Positions 43,784 to 53,576 are shown, numbered from the stretch's first letter. The stretch: 64,000 nt of DNA from Candidatus Dadabacteria bacterium (GCA_009840385.1 VXNX01000013.1:510222-574221); one strand, 5' to 3'. Numbers and translations: made by a program. The notes: generated by a model from the sequence alone, not told the origin.

Positions 43784-44545
43784 TTATTTAGCTATAATGC
43801 CGCCGTCGATGGAGAGCATAGAGCCCGTGTTGAACATGGCTTTCTCATCGCAGAGAAACAGGACCGCTTCTGCTATCTCATACGGATCGGCCAGCCGCCC
43901 CATGGGGTGAAGCGACTCCATGAACGCCAGGGCTGCGTCGGCATCCTCGGCTCTCTCAAGATAGGAGTCAAACATCGGCGTCCAAACTCCGCCGGGACAG
44001 ACGGCGTTTATTCTAAGTCCCTTGTCCGCATACTCAAGAGCCATGCTTCTTGTGAGCTGAACAAGGGCCCCCTTGGATGCCGAGTAGGCCGAAAGTCCCG
44101 CGAACCCCTTTAACCCGATAACAGAAGAGTTGTTGACGATAAAACCCCTGCCCGCGGAAATCATGTGAGGAATCGCATATTTGCACATCATGAACGCTCC
44201 CCTCACGTTTATGTCGAAGATCTGCTGGAATCTTTCGGTTTCGACTTCGTGGAGGGGACCGGAAAAAATGATACCGGCATTATTAAAAAGAATGTCGATC
44301 TTTCCGTGCTCAGAAAGTCCAGCCTCTACGGTGGCCGCGCAGTCGCTCTCAACGGAGACATCACAAACCTTGTATGCTATCGAAAGCCCCTCTTCCTCCG
44401 CTTTCTCACATACCTCTTTTAGCTTCTCCTCTCTTCTCCCGGCAATCAGAACCCTGGCTCCATTTCGCGCCAGCAGAAGTGCCGTAGCCTCACCGATTCC
44501 GGTGCCTCCTCCGGTAATAATCGCAGACCGTCCTTCAAATCTCAT
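43784..44545 (-). CDS. Short-chain dehydrogenase/reductase
   Basis: 253-residue NAD(P)-dependent oxidoreductase. Nucleotide motif TGGGTGIGEA (11-20), NNAG (88-91), catalytic S140/S141, Y154 and K158 (YSASK), and the PGGVWTPMF loop. The charged residues after the second strand (GRREEK) suggest NADP(H). Substrate unknown. It lies 41 nt downstream of oadB and may be co-transcribed with the oad genes. Confidence 0.9.
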   Translation of the reverse strand: MRFEGRSAIITGGGTGIGEATALLLARNGARVLIAGRREEKLKEVCEKAEEEGLSIAYKVCDVSVESDCAATVEAGLSEHGKIDILFNNAGIIFSGPLHEVETERFQQIFDINVRGAFMMCKYAIPHMISAGRGFIVNNSSVIGLKGFAGLSAYSASKGALVQLTRSMALEYADKGLRINAVCPGGVWTPMFDSYLERAEDADAALAFMESLHPMGRLADPYEIAEAVLFLCDEKAMFNTGSMLSIDGGIIAK

Positions 44546-44586
44546 TGTAGGCTCCGCAAAAACATCTCTTTGAAGAAGTCAAAAAC

Positions 44587-45885
44587 TTACTGAAAAAACG
44601 CAAGCAGCATTCCCGCCGCCACAGCCGAACCTATGACCCCGGCTACGTTCGGACCCATGGCATGCATAATAAGCACGTTCTGGGGATCCTCCTTCGACCC
44701 CATATCCTGTGAAACCCGGGCAGCCATAGGAACCGCCGAAACCCCGGCTGAACCGATCAGAGGGTTGATCTTGGTTTCTGAGAAAACATTCATAAGCTTG
44801 GCCATCAGCACTCCGGAGGCCGTGCCTATGCAGAAAGCTACGATCCCAAGAAGAAGTATGCCGAGGGTCTCAAGGGAAAGAAATTCGGAGGCCAGCAGCT
44901 GCGACCCGACTCCGAGGCCGAGAAATATCGTAACTATGTTGATAAGCGCGTTTCTCGTCGTATCCGATAGCCGGTCAACCACTCCGCACTCCCTCATCAG
45001 GTTACCGAAAGCGAAAAAACCTATGAGCGGCGCCGCGGATGGAAGAAAAAGAAAGCAGAGGGTAAGGGCAATCAGCGGGAACATTATTTTTTCTCTTTTC
45101 GCCACGGGACGAAGCTGCTTCATTCTTATTTTTCTCTCCTCAGAGGAAGTAAGAGCCTTCATTATCGGGGGCTGGATTATCGGCACAAGCGCCATGTATG
45201 AATACGCGGCGACAGAGACCGCACCGAGAAGCCTTGGGGAAAGCTGCGAAGAAATATAAATAGAGGTCGGTCCGTCCGCTGATCCTATTATTCCTATAGA
45301 CGCCGCGTCGGTTAAGGAAAAATCAATTCCGGGCACATACTGGGTAAGCACAAGCGCACCGATCAATGTTGAGAAAATACCGAACTGTGCGGCGCCTCCC
45401 AGAAGAACCGTCTTGGGATTGGCCAGAAGCGGCCCGAAATCGGTAAGCGCCCCCACTCCCATGAATATCAGAAGGGGAAAAATACCGGTCTTTATACCAA
45501 CATCGTATACGTAGTAAAGTACCCCTCCGGGGTCGTTTATCCCCGCAAGCGGAATGTTGGCTAATATGCACCCGAAGGCTATTGTAACCAGAAGAAGAGG
45601 TTCGAATTTCTTCGCGATCCCGAGGTAGAGAAGAAGGAACCCTACCAGAATCATCAGAAACATCCCGAACCCGTTAACCCAGGAAGACGCATTGCCCGCA
45701 ATGAACCCGTAGATACCTGTACTGGTAGCCACGTTCTTCAAAAGCTGGGAGAAAGACGCAAGCTCCCTGGTTTCCTCGGCGGCGACTTCCCCGGCGCTCA
45801 CAGTTTCCCCAAGACAATCGGGTATACCGGCAAACACTCCCAGAGAAAACGCAAGGATCCCAAAAATGAATATGAATCTTTTCAT
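44587..45885 (-). CDS. oadB: Na+-translocating decarboxylase beta subunit
   Basis: Membrane subunit that couples decarboxylation of carboxybiotin to Na+ export. 432 residues with an N-terminal signal-like helix, 9 or more membrane segments and the diagnostic [20 protein letters not shown] motif containing the Na+-site aspartate. [16 protein letters not shown] and [14 protein letters not shown] near the end are conserved too. Starts 4 nt after oadA. Together with oadA and oadG it makes a primary sodium pump. Confidence 0.94.
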   Translation of the reverse strand: MKRFIFIFGILAFSLGVFAGIPDCLGETVSAGEVAAEETRELASFSQLLKNVATSTGIYGFIAGNASSWVNGFGMFLMILVGFLLLYLGIAKKFEPLLLVTIAFGCILANIPLAGINDPGGVLYYVYDVGIKTGIFPLLIFMGVGALTDFGPLLANPKTVLLGGAAQFGIFSTLIGALVLTQYVPGIDFSLTDAASIGIIGSADGPTSIYISSQLSPRLLGAVSVAAYSYMALVPIIQPPIMKALTSSEERKIRMKQLRPVAKREKIMFPLIALTLCFLFLPSAAPLIGFFAFGNLMRECGVVDRLSDTTRNALINIVTIFLGLGVGSQLLASEFLSLETLGILLLGIVAFCIGTASGVLMAKLMNVFSETKINPLIGSAGVSAVPMAARVSQDMGSKEDPQNVLIMHAMGPNVAGVIGSAVAAGMLLAFFQ

Positions 45886-45889
45886 GAAC

Positions 45890-47707
45890 TCAAGAGGGAA
45901 GAATGGTCAGGATGAGCTGACCCGCTTCGACGACCTGTCCCTGTTCAACCTCGATTGACACCACTTCCCCGTCGCACGGAGAGGCAACCGGAGTTTCCAT
46001 TTTCATGGCTTCAAGCATGATCAGCGTTTGATTTTCCTTTACCTTGTCCCCCTCCCCGACTAACACCCTGTATATGTTGCCCGGCACGCTCGCCGTAACA
46101 GCCACAACATCGGGAGAATCCTCTTCCTTAACGGAGGATGTCGTCGCAACAGGCGCTTCGGTTACTGAAGCGACCTCCGAAGACCCCTCCTTCACTGTTA
46201 CGTTATAGCTTCTCCCGTCAACAGTAATTACGAAGTTCTCTCCGGTACCGGACACCTTAGACGCCACGCTTGTGGTAAGACCGCGTTTTGGCGGAGACTT
46301 ATCTTCAGGTGTTTCCCTTCTGACGTTGACGCTGAAGTTCCCCTTGAGGAAATCAAGACCCTTGTTTCCGCCCTGGGTCTGAAGCGCCCCGACTATGAAT
46401 ATGTTTTCTTCTGTGACCTCAAGGCCTTCTTTTTCAAGAATTTCGGTCGCCTTCGGAATTCCGGGGTCGAGTATATCAAGCGGGTCGCCTTCAAAGCGGG
46501 GCTTGCCCATCTGCTCTTCCGCTATGGCCACCACTTCGGGATCGGGCTCGACGGGCGTGCGTCCGAAGTAGCCGAGGACCATGTTCCCGTAGCCGTCTGT
46601 GATTTTCTTCCACGGTCCCTGAGTGACATTAGCATAAGCCTGCTGGAAATAGAACTGGGAAACCGGTGTGACCGAGGTTCCGAATCCTCCCTTTGCGACG
46701 CATTCGCTCATCGCCTCTATAACCTTCGGGTAGAGATCGAGGGTGCCCGTGTCCCTCATCATCATGGTGTTCGCGGTAAGCGCCCCGCCGGGCATCGGAG
46801 AGAGAAGAACCTCCGAGGAGACCCGAAGGGCCTCGGGCGGGAAATAATAGCCCGACATGCATTCCTTGAACACGGAATTAGCCTCGAGAACCTTATTTAT
46901 GTCCACATCCAAGGTGTATTCCGTTCCCTTAAGGGCGTTCCACATTGATATCAGATCGGGCTGTGACGTTCCCCCGGAAACCGGGGCTCTCGCGACGCAG
47001 ATTCCGTCGCACCCGCCGTTTATGGCGGCCATGTACTGATTGACTCCCTGAGCAGCCGTCTCATGGGTGTGCACCCAGAGAATGGTGTCTTCTCCGACCA
47101 GCTTTCTCGCGGCCTTAAGCGTCTCGTAAATCTTTTGGGGATTCGAGGTTCCCGAAGCGTCCTTGAAGCATATGGAATCGTATGGAAGTCCCGAATCGAG
47201 TATTTTTCTCAGCCTATCTATATAGAAATCAACGTCGTGGGCTCCCTCGCAGCCCGGGGGAAGCTCCATGAGCGTCACCACGGCCTGGTGATGCAAGCCC
47301 GCGTTTTTTATGCACTGGCCTGAGTACTCGAGGTTTCTTACGTCGTTTAAGGCGTCGAAGTTTCTTATGTGCGTTATGCCGTGCTTCTTGAACATCCTAG
47401 CATGAAGATCTATCATGTCCTTGGGCTGCTGGGACAGCGCGACCACGTTAATTCCCCTTGCAAGCGTCTGCAGGTTGGCATCCGGCCCAGCCGCCTCGCG
47501 GAAGCGGTCCATCATGTCAAAAGCAGACTCTCCGCAGTAAAGAAACAGGCTCTGGAACCTAGCTCCCCCGCCCGCCTCGAAGTGGGTTATTCCGGCTTCC
47601 CTCGCGGCTTCAACCGCCGGGATAAAGTCTTCCGTAAGTACTCTCGCGCCGAAAACGGACTGAAATCCGTCGCGAAAAGATGTATCCTGAAATAAAATTT
47701 TCTTCAT
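45890..47707 (-). CDS. oadA: Oxaloacetate decarboxylase alpha subunit (carboxyltransferase plus biotin domain)
   Basis: 605 residues. Carboxyltransferase TIM barrel with metal ligands in FQDTSFRDG, the lysine in CFKDASG and HTHETA; a PYC-OADA conserved domain; a linker rich in Ser, Val and Ala; and a biotinyl domain with EAMKMET (biotinylated K569). Transfers CO2 from oxaloacetate, by family, to biotin for the OadB pump. The usual RDAHQS is replaced by RDGFQS, so this is a divergent branch and the 2-oxoacid substrate is not certain. AAGG precedes the ATG. Confidence 0.9.
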   Translation of the reverse strand: MKKILFQDTSFRDGFQSVFGARVLTEDFIPAVEAAREAGITHFEAGGGARFQSLFLYCGESAFDMMDRFREAAGPDANLQTLARGINVVALSQQPKDMIDLHARMFKKHGITHIRNFDALNDVRNLEYSGQCIKNAGLHHQAVVTLMELPPGCEGAHDVDFYIDRLRKILDSGLPYDSICFKDASGTSNPQKIYETLKAARKLVGEDTILWVHTHETAAQGVNQYMAAINGGCDGICVARAPVSGGTSQPDLISMWNALKGTEYTLDVDINKVLEANSVFKECMSGYYFPPEALRVSSEVLLSPMPGGALTANTMMMRDTGTLDLYPKVIEAMSECVAKGGFGTSVTPVSQFYFQQAYANVTQGPWKKITDGYGNMVLGYFGRTPVEPDPEVVAIAEEQMGKPRFEGDPLDILDPGIPKATEILEKEGLEVTEENIFIVGALQTQGGNKGLDFLKGNFSVNVRRETPEDKSPPKRGLTTSVASKVSGTGENFVITVDGRSYNVTVKEGSSEVASVTEAPVATTSSVKEEDSPDVVAVTASVPGNIYRVLVGEGDKVKENQTLIMLEAMKMETPVASPCDGEVVSIEVEQGQVVEAGQLILTILPS

Positions 47708-47732
47708 GACAAAACCTTGGGATTTTCAAGAT

Positions 47733-47957
47733 CTAGCCGTCGTCGGCATGCTTCGCCCTGTAGGCCGCAACCGCCGCGGCTATAATCGGAATGACGTCCC
47801 TTCGGGACTTTTGGGGTGCTGCGGAATCCGAAGGCTCGCGGGCGTCGCTGTCTTTAAACAGCTTCGCCGACAGCATTACGCTCAGCATCAAAACAAGCAG
47901 AAAAACATATACTATGGCCATACCGATGACCATAAGTTTTACACCTTCAAGGATCAT
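47733..47957 (-). CDS. oadG: Oxaloacetate decarboxylase gamma-type subunit
   Basis: 74 residues: one N-terminal membrane helix (about 8-30), then a short polar stretch and an Ala-rich C-terminal segment, the usual OadG layout. It assembles the alpha and beta subunits. First gene of oadG-oadA-oadB; 25 nt before oadA. No clear Shine-Dalgarno. Confidence 0.85.
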   Translation of the reverse strand: MILEGVKLMVIGMAIVYVFLLVLMLSVMLSAKLFKDSDAREPSDSAAPQKSRRDVIPIIAAAVAAYRAKHADDG

Positions 47958-47990
47958 AATGGACGAAGAATCTCGAAAATCGATTTGAAT

Positions 47991-48032
47991 TTGATAGCTA
48001 TCAATTATTTATAAGAACTTGTTTGTTGTCAA
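47991..48032 (-). promoter_or_regulatory. oad operon promoter with a perfect palindromic operator
   Basis: Minus strand: perfect TTGACA (48032-48027), 17 nt spacer, AATAAT (48009-48004). A perfect 14 bp palindrome TTGATAGCTATCAA (47991-48004) begins at the last base of the -10 and covers the predicted transcription start, the classical position for a repressor. The regulator is unknown and no regulator gene is adjacent. Confidence 0.75.
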
Positions 48033-48063
48033 TTTGGACCCGGGCCTCGCGCTGATGTCACGG

Positions 48064-48123
48064 ATTCTGACCCCCCTGCTTTTCTCTTGACCTTCAAATC
48101 CTTACGTGTTATTCTGACCCCCC
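48064..48123 (+). repeat. Direct repeat of ATTCTGACCCCCC
   Basis: A 13 nt sequence occurs exactly at 48064-48076 and 48111-48123, 47 bp apart, in the gap before rpmH. The second copy overlaps the rpmH -10 box and its short leader. It could be a regulator site or the relic of a small mobile repeat. Confidence 0.55.
48087..48115 (+). promoter_or_regulatory. Promoter of rpmH-rnpA
   Basis: TTGACC (48087-48092), 17 nt spacer, TATTCT (48110-48115) with an extended -10 TGn in front. Predicted leader is only about 5 nt, with no Shine-Dalgarno before the ATG. Confidence 0.6.
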
Positions 48124-48126
48124 ACT

Positions 48127-48276
48127 ATGAAAAGGACTTATCAACCGCACGTAAAAAAGAGACTGAGAACGCACGGCTTCCGCGCGAGGCTCAGCACTAG
48201 GGGAGGAAGGAGCATACTGAGGAGAAGAACCGCCAAGGGAAGGTATGTTCTAACGGTTGGGAGATGGAAAAAGTAG
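48127..48276 (+). CDS. rpmH: Ribosomal protein L34
   Basis: 49 residues read directly: [18 protein letters not shown] at the N-terminus and [15 protein letters not shown] at the end, a standard L34. The last 13 nt overlap the rnpA start in another frame, a common arrangement. dnaA, often upstream of rpmH, is not here; oadG lies upstream on the other strand. Confidence 0.97.
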   Translation: MKRTYQPHVKKRLRTHGFRARLSTRGGRSILRRRTAKGRYVLTVGRWKK

Positions 48277-48623
48277 CGATTGAGTCCGATAATTCGTTCC
48301 CCGCAAAATTCAAGATAAAGACATCCCGCGACTTTCGCAACATACTCGCAGAAGGCACTAAAACCCACTCGAAAAACTTCATACTCTACGTAAAACCTAA
48401 TTCCCTGGGCTTCCCCCGCCTCGGAGTGTCCGTGGGCAAAAAGACATCGGCAAGTTCCGTCAGAAGAAACAGGATGAAAAGGGTGCTGAGGGAGGTTTTC
48501 AGGAAAAACAAGCCTGTCTTTTCCTCAAACGATATTGTGTTCGTAGTAAAAAACGATGTGTCGGACAGGAAGTTCTCGGATCTTTACTCGGAAATAAAAA
48601 AACTCGCAGGCCGTATCAAATGA
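48264..48623 (+). CDS. rnpA: Ribonuclease P protein component
   Basis: 119 residues. Basic protein subunit of RNase P that matures tRNA 5' ends. [29 protein letters not shown] is the conserved RNR motif region. The ATG lies within the end of rpmH; the stop overlaps yidD by 4 nt. Confidence 0.95.
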   Translation: MEKVAIESDNSFPAKFKIKTSRDFRNILAEGTKTHSKNFILYVKPNSLGFPRLGVSVGKKTSASSVRRNRMKRVLREVFRKNKPVFSSNDIVFVVKNDVSDRKFSDLYSEIKKLAGRIK

Positions 48624-48856
48624 AAGGAAATTTCACAGTCAGATTCTTTGTTTTCCTGGTAAGACTCTACCAGAGGGCGATCTCTCCCCTGTTTCCCTCG
48701 ACCTGCAGGTTTTACCCCAGCTGCTCTGCGTATTCGATTGAAGCACTAAGGGAACACGGAGCTCTCAGGGGAATATGGATGACCCTTAGGAGAATACTGC
48801 GCTGTCATCCGCTAAGTGCGGGGGGATATGATCCCGTGAGGAAAAAAAAGCGATAG
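48620..48856 (+). CDS. yidD: Membrane protein insertion efficiency factor
   Basis: 78 residues. [23 protein letters not shown] with the following [12 protein letters not shown] is the complete YidD signature. Amphipathic peripheral membrane protein that assists YidC. Overlaps rnpA by 4 nt (ATGA). Confidence 0.96.
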   Translation: MKGNFTVRFFVFLVRLYQRAISPLFPSTCRFYPSCSAYSIEALREHGALRGIWMTLRRILRCHPLSAGGYDPVRKKKR

Positions 48857-48894
48857 GCGGGAAGGCGCATAGACAAAAAACGGTCTATTCCTAT

Positions 48895-48923
48895 TTGAAC
48901 TTATCATGTATCATTGCTTTAAT
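48895..48923 (+). promoter_or_regulatory. Promoter of yidC-khpB
   Basis: TTGAAC (48895-48900), 17 nt spacer, TTTAAT (48918-48923). It would give yidC its own transcript with a leader of about 120 nt. The 195 nt gap shows no gene. Confidence 0.5.
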
Positions 48924-49051
48924 GAGTTTTTGCCATTTGATCTCCTGCTACATGCTAAAACCACGCACAGAAAAAGGGAGCGGTTTCACAAGTGTTTCGC
49001 GGAAATCACTATAGCGTCCCACATCCCGGATAAAGCCCGAAGAAACAGCAT

Positions 49052-50719
49052 ATGAACAGCGACCTCAAGAAAAACTATATTTTATTCCTTGTACTGTCGG
49101 TACTGGTAATCGTCGGTTACTCGGCATTTTTCGCAGAAGCCCCGAAGGAAAAACAGCCGGCAAAAATAGATCAACCCGCATCGGCGTCCGCCGCCCCGGG
49201 GAAAACATCCGAAGAAACGGGTTCCATGCAGGAACTCCCTACGGAATTCGAGCCGATAAGATCTTCCTACGCTTCCAAGATCATAAAAGTCAAATCCGAT
49301 CTTTACACAGCCGAGATAGACACTCTCGGAGGAAGGGTGGTCGGCTGGAATCTTGCCGAATACAAAAAGACGATTGAGTCGGACTCGGTTCCGGTGGAAG
49401 TGATAAACGAAGGGAAGAAGTCGTTTAACACAATACTGAGAGTCAAGAACGAAAAAATGCCGGAGCTAATCCCATTTTCCTACAATGGGAGCACGAATCT
49501 GGTCGTGGGTCCCGATGGACTTAACGTCAATTTGGTCTGGAAAAAGCCCGGCGGACTCGCGGTTCGAAAAACCATCTCCTTTTACCCCGGGAAATATTTC
49601 ATCAAGGAAAACCTCGAGATTCTTAACGGAACCCAGAGACAGATAAACCAGAAAGTTTACGTTTCTTGGGAGAACACGGTATATGAAAGCGGTTCAAACA
49701 GCCTGTACGAATTTATTTCCATGGTCGCAGGCGATGTCAACCGGACCAAAAAACCTCTGAAGGAAACCAAGATGTTTAACGGAGAGATAAACTGGTTCGG
49801 CTTTGGCGACAAGTATTTCCTCGGCGCATTTCTACCCGAAATAGGAGGAGACCAGGGGCTCTACCTGCAACCCCTCGACGCAAAAGGTCTGGCGGGAGCG
49901 GGTTTTTCCTACCCGCAGCAGAGAATCGCCGCGGGAAAAAGCTATAAGGTCGGGTGGAAATCGTATTTCGGTCCGAAAAATGAACCGGACCTCAGGGAAG
50001 CCGGTTACAACCTCGAGAAGTCCATTGACTACGGCTATGCGGGAGTACTTACCAAGATTGCCGTCATAGCTCTTAAGTTCGTCAACGACTTTTTCAGCAA
50101 CTTCGGGATCTCCATAATAGTGCTTACGGTTCTTCTCAGGGTGATATTCTTCCCCCTTACCGTGAAAAGCATGAAATCGATGAAAGCCGTGCAGAACAAG
50201 ATGAAGAAGCTGAAACCTGAAATCGACGCCTTGAAAGAAAAATACAAGGATGACAAGTCGACGCAGCAGGCTGAGATGATGAAGCTTTACACGAGCAACA
50301 ACATAAACCCTCTCAGCAGTCTCGGGGGATGTCTGCCCCTGCTCATACAGCTTCCCGTTTTCATAGCTCTTTATTTTGCGCTTCTGTATTCGATAGATTT
50401 AAGACACAGCTCGTTTCTCTGGGTAAATGACCTCTCCCAGCCCGAACATCTGTTTGACGTACTGGGGATACCGTTTCGGATACTGCCCCTCTTGATGGGC
50501 GTTTCGTGGTTTCTCTCTCAGAGGCTCACCCCCATGACTGCTCCGGGAAGCGAAACGATGGAACTGCAGATGAAACTCATGCAGTTTATGCCTATAATTT
50601 TTACCGTAATGTTCTGGGGCCTGCCCTCCGGTCTGATACTTTACTGGACCGTGAGCAACATTCTTTCCGTCGGTCAGCAGCTTTACATCAATCGACAGGT
50701 TCCGGAAGAAGGAGGATAA
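49052..50719 (+). CDS. yidC: Membrane protein insertase YidC
   Basis: Inserts and folds inner-membrane proteins. 555 residues: N-terminal membrane anchor (about 9-27), a large periplasmic beta domain (about 55-330) and five C-terminal helices containing the conserved basic cytosolic segment VKSMKSMKAVQNKMKKLKPEI and FWGLPSGLILYWTVSNILS. Gram-negative type with the P1 domain, consistent with a diderm. Followed after 2 nt by khpB. Confidence 0.96.
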   Translation: MNSDLKKNYILFLVLSVLVIVGYSAFFAEAPKEKQPAKIDQPASASAAPGKTSEETGSMQELPTEFEPIRSSYASKIIKVKSDLYTAEIDTLGGRVVGWNLAEYKKTIESDSVPVEVINEGKKSFNTILRVKNEKMPELIPFSYNGSTNLVVGPDGLNVNLVWKKPGGLAVRKTISFYPGKYFIKENLEILNGTQRQINQKVYVSWENTVYESGSNSLYEFISMVAGDVNRTKKPLKETKMFNGEINWFGFGDKYFLGAFLPEIGGDQGLYLQPLDAKGLAGAGFSYPQQRIAAGKSYKVGWKSYFGPKNEPDLREAGYNLEKSIDYGYAGVLTKIAVIALKFVNDFFSNFGISIIVLTVLLRVIFFPLTVKSMKSMKAVQNKMKKLKPEIDALKEKYKDDKSTQQAEMMKLYTSNNINPLSSLGGCLPLLIQLPVFIALYFALLYSIDLRHSSFLWVNDLSQPEHLFDVLGIPFRILPLLMGVSWFLSQRLTPMTAPGSETMELQMKLMQFMPIIFTVMFWGLPSGLILYWTVSNILSVGQQLYINRQVPEEGG

Positions 50720-50721
50720 CG

Positions 50722-51372
50722 ATGGCCAATGTAATAGAAAAGGAAGGAAAAACCATTTCCGAAGCCGTAGTAAACGCCTGCGAAGAACTCGGAGTCTCAA
50801 AAGACGAAGTAGAAATCGAAGTTATCAGGGAAGACTCCAAGGGGGTTCTGGGGATAGGCAGCAGGAACGCCATAGTCAGGGTGGAGGTAAAAACGGGAGG
50901 ACTGGGCGAAAAGGCGTTCTGGGCGAAAAAAACTCTTGAAACCGTTCTGGGCTTCTTGTTTTCAACACCGCAGAGCGTAAAAGCCGAGGAGACCGAGAAC
51001 AGGATAATACTTGAAGTATGGCCCGTTAAAGACAAGAAATTCCTCATAGGAAAAAACGGGGAAGTGATAAAGTCCCTCGAGTACATAGTCGGGAAGATAG
51101 CTTCGAAAAACAGCGACGAGGGAAAAAGCAAGCGGGTGGCCATAAACATCGGAGGCCATGATGGCAAGAAAAAGGACACTGACGTGCCGAAAAAAGTCGC
51201 AGAGACGGTACAGAAGGTAAAAGAGAGCGGAAACTCTCACTCAATCGAGCGGCTCTCCTCTTACGAAAGAAAAATGGCCTACATCGAGCTTAAGAAGCAG
51301 GAAAACATAACGTACGAGACTGTCCCCAGCAAAGGCAACTCGAAAAAAATTGTCGTAAGCCCCCAGGCCTGA
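50722..51372 (+). CDS. khpB: RNA-binding protein KhpB (Jag)
   Basis: 216 residues from ATG 50722. GGAGG at 50711-50715, at the end of yidC, sets this start although the frame is open further upstream. Jag_N domain (EKEGKTISEAVVNACEELGV), KH domain with LIGKNGEVIKSLEYIVGKI and R3H domain with SYERKMAYIELKK. Post-transcriptional regulator usually placed after yidC, as here. Confidence 0.93.
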   Translation: MANVIEKEGKTISEAVVNACEELGVSKDEVEIEVIREDSKGVLGIGSRNAIVRVEVKTGGLGEKAFWAKKTLETVLGFLFSTPQSVKAEETENRIILEVWPVKDKKFLIGKNGEVIKSLEYIVGKIASKNSDEGKSKRVAINIGGHDGKKKDTDVPKKVAETVQKVKESGNSHSIERLSSYERKMAYIELKKQENITYETVPSKGNSKKIVVSPQA

Positions 51373-51374
51373 GC

Positions 51375-51845
51375 TCAGGAATCCCGAAGCATCCTGAAAA
51401 AATCCTCTAGAATCTGTGCGCATTGCTCACCGCACACCCCCCCGGAGAACTCCACCTGGTGATTGAGTTCCCCTCCTGCGCCGATTCCGAAGTTGCTTAC
51501 AAGCGCTCCACCCTTTGGGTCGGGAGCGCCGAACACAACTTTGGTTATTCTTGCGTTAACAATGGCTCCCATGCACATGGCGCATGGCTCGAGAGTAACG
51601 TAAATAGAGGTATCTGGAAGTCTCCAGCTTCCTAGAACTTCGCACGCGCGCCTTATGGCAAGAATCTCGGCGTGAGCGGTCGCGTCCGAGGCGGACTCCC
51701 TCAGGTTGTGGGCCGCCGATATTACAGCTCCTTCCCCATCGACGATAACGGCACCGACCGGCACCTCGCCCTCCGAAGCGGCCCTCTCGGCCTCCCTGAT
51801 AGCCAGGGCCATAATGCTTTCATCTGACTGCCCTGCCACGGACAA
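51375..51845 (-). CDS. tadA: tRNA-adenosine deaminase
   Basis: Makes inosine at the wobble base of tRNA-Arg(ACG). 156 residues; zinc site H58-A-E60 and PCAMC (C88, C91). VPVGAVIVDGEG and EILAIRRAC are typical. The listed start is TTG 51845 with TAGG upstream; GTG 51839 is possible. Convergent with khpB by 2 nt. Confidence 0.94.
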   Translation of the reverse strand: MSVAGQSDESIMALAIREAERAASEGEVPVGAVIVDGEGAVISAAHNLRESASDATAHAEILAIRRACEVLGSWRLPDTSIYVTLEPCAMCMGAIVNARITKVVFGAPDPKGGALVSNFGIGAGGELNHQVEFSGGVCGEQCAQILEDFFRMLRDS

Positions 51846-51854
51846 ACGGCGAAC

Positions 51855-53576
51855 CTACTTTCTCGCGCTGAATTTAAGACCCGTTTCGTTTCTGTCCCAG
51901 GTGTTGTCGGTGATTTCCTTTATCTCGGCAACTTTCACTTTCTGGGTCGCAGTTACAGGGAACCCTTCCTCGTAAACCTCTATGAACCTGGGAACCATGG
52001 CCACTATGACCCTTTCGGCCATCCACTTGGAGAACTCGACCGGATCGAATTCCTCACCCGCCTTGAGCGTCACGCAGAGCTTGACCTCGTCATCCGAAAC
52101 GTTCGGAAGCCTTATGCCGACCGCTATGGCCTCCTGGATCGCGGGATAGAGCATAGCCTCGTCTCCGACGGCTACCGGATCCACGTTTTCACCCGAAACC
52201 CTGATGCGGCTGAATCTTCCAACAAAATAATATCTCCCGTCAATACCTCTGGCGAAGAGATCATCCGAATTGAAAAAGCCGTCATCGTCAAACGCCTCTC
52301 TGGTTCTTCTCTCGTCCTTGAAATATTCATTCAGGGTTGTATGCGGAACAAGCGGCTTTACGAAAAGAAGCCCCTTGGCCTCGTCGGGAGGAGTAATATC
52401 GTCGGTAGAGTCCCAGAACGGTCTTACCACGGCATCGATATCTTCGGGGTCTCTGAGCTCAACGTAATATCCTTCCATGGGAAAACCCGATGACCCTGGA
52501 CGGTGATCCTCGGGATCTTTCCAAAGAACCATGCCCATCTCGGTCGAACCATATCCGTCTATTACCCTGACCCCGAACCTTTCCTGGAATTCCTTCAGGT
52601 TTCTCGGAGCCGGTGAACCCAGCATTATCCTTACGTTGTGCTTCTGATCCCACTCGCTCTCGGGCGCCGCCCAGAGGTACTCGGCAACCGCCCCCAGCAT
52701 GTTAATGCAAGTAGCGCCGCACCCGCCTGCCCACTTCCAGAAATTAGAAGCGGAAAATCTCGGGAAAAACACGGCCGTCGCACCAGACGCCATGGCACTG
52801 AAAAGACACATTACCTGAGCGTTAGCGTGGCCGAGGGAAAGTATGCTCATAAGCACGTCATCGCTCCTTACCCCCTGCTGCTGCAGATAAGAGCGAACCG
52901 TCATGATCACTCCTCCGTGATCCCTGGCAACCCCCTTGGGCATCCCGGTAGTACCGGACGTGAACATGCATCTCTCCATGTCGGCTGTAGTAACATCCAC
53001 CCCGGGATTAGTATCGTCATATTTGTCGAATTCTGAAAAAGGTAGTGCTTTTATGCCCCCGATTTCTTCAGGAGGGCTGTCAACCGTTACGAAAATCACT
53101 TCAAGATGCTCGAGACTGTCGCCAATCTCTTCTATAAATGATATGCTCCCCTCGTCAATAACAAGGGCTCTCATGTCCGAATAGTTGATCACGTAGGCAA
53201 GTCTTTCGCCCTTTTCGTCCTTGTTTACCGGAACCTGCACTCCGCCACACTTGTGTATGGCGATAATCGATATCACGTGCTCAGAACAGTTAAGCATGTA
53301 CATGCCTATTTTGTCCCCTTTCTTTATGCCGAACCCCTCGGAAAAACCATTTGCCACCCTGTTGGCCCATGCGTTGGTTTCCGCGTAAGTGTAGCTCTCG
53401 ACAATGTTTCCATCCCGGTCTCCGACCTTGAACATTGCCTTTTCTGGAAACGCTTCGGCACCTTTTTCGAGATTTCTAGTTATAGGTTCCCACTGCGAAG
53501 TGTCCTCAAATCTGCCGAAGGGAAGGTCTCCGCTCCCCAGATAAGAAGCTTCGCGCGGTTTGAATAATAATTGCAT
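51855..53576 (-). CDS. AMP-dependent acyl-CoA ligase, CaiC-like (copy 1)
   Basis: 573 residues of the ANL family. MERCMFTSGTTGMPKGV is the phosphate-binding P-loop, GYGSTEMGM the adenine motif, YYFVGRFSRIRVSGENVDP the hinge, and TQKVKVAE near the end carries the catalytic lysine. Activates a carboxylic acid as acyl-AMP and then acyl-CoA; similarity in style to crotonobetaine/carnitine-CoA ligases. A perfect AGGAGGT precedes the ATG. Very similar to the gene at 54692-56410 along its whole length, so they are recent paralogs. Confidence 0.88.
   Translation of the reverse strand: MQLLFKPREASYLGSGDLPFGRFEDTSQWEPITRNLEKGAEAFPEKAMFKVGDRDGNIVESYTYAETNAWANRVANGFSEGFGIKKGDKIGMYMLNCSEHVISIIAIHKCGGVQVPVNKDEKGERLAYVINYSDMRALVIDEGSISFIEEIGDSLEHLEVIFVTVDSPPEEIGGIKALPFSEFDKYDDTNPGVDVTTADMERCMFTSGTTGMPKGVARDHGGVIMTVRSYLQQQGVRSDDVLMSILSLGHANAQVMCLFSAMASGATAVFFPRFSASNFWKWAGGCGATCINMLGAVAEYLWAAPESEWDQKHNVRIMLGSPAPRNLKEFQERFGVRVIDGYGSTEMGMVLWKDPEDHRPGSSGFPMEGYYVELRDPEDIDAVVRPFWDSTDDITPPDEAKGLLFVKPLVPHTTLNEYFKDERRTREAFDDDGFFNSDDLFARGIDGRYYFVGRFSRIRVSGENVDPVAVGDEAMLYPAIQEAIAVGIRLPNVSDDEVKLCVTLKAGEEFDPVEFSKWMAERVIVAMVPRFIEVYEEGFPVTATQKVKVAEIKEITDNTWDRNETGLKFSARK

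Noticed and set aside
48004-48126. Possible oriC upstream of rpmH
   Set aside because: rpmH-rnpA-yidC is often near oriC, but there is no dnaA and no DnaA-box cluster in the gap.
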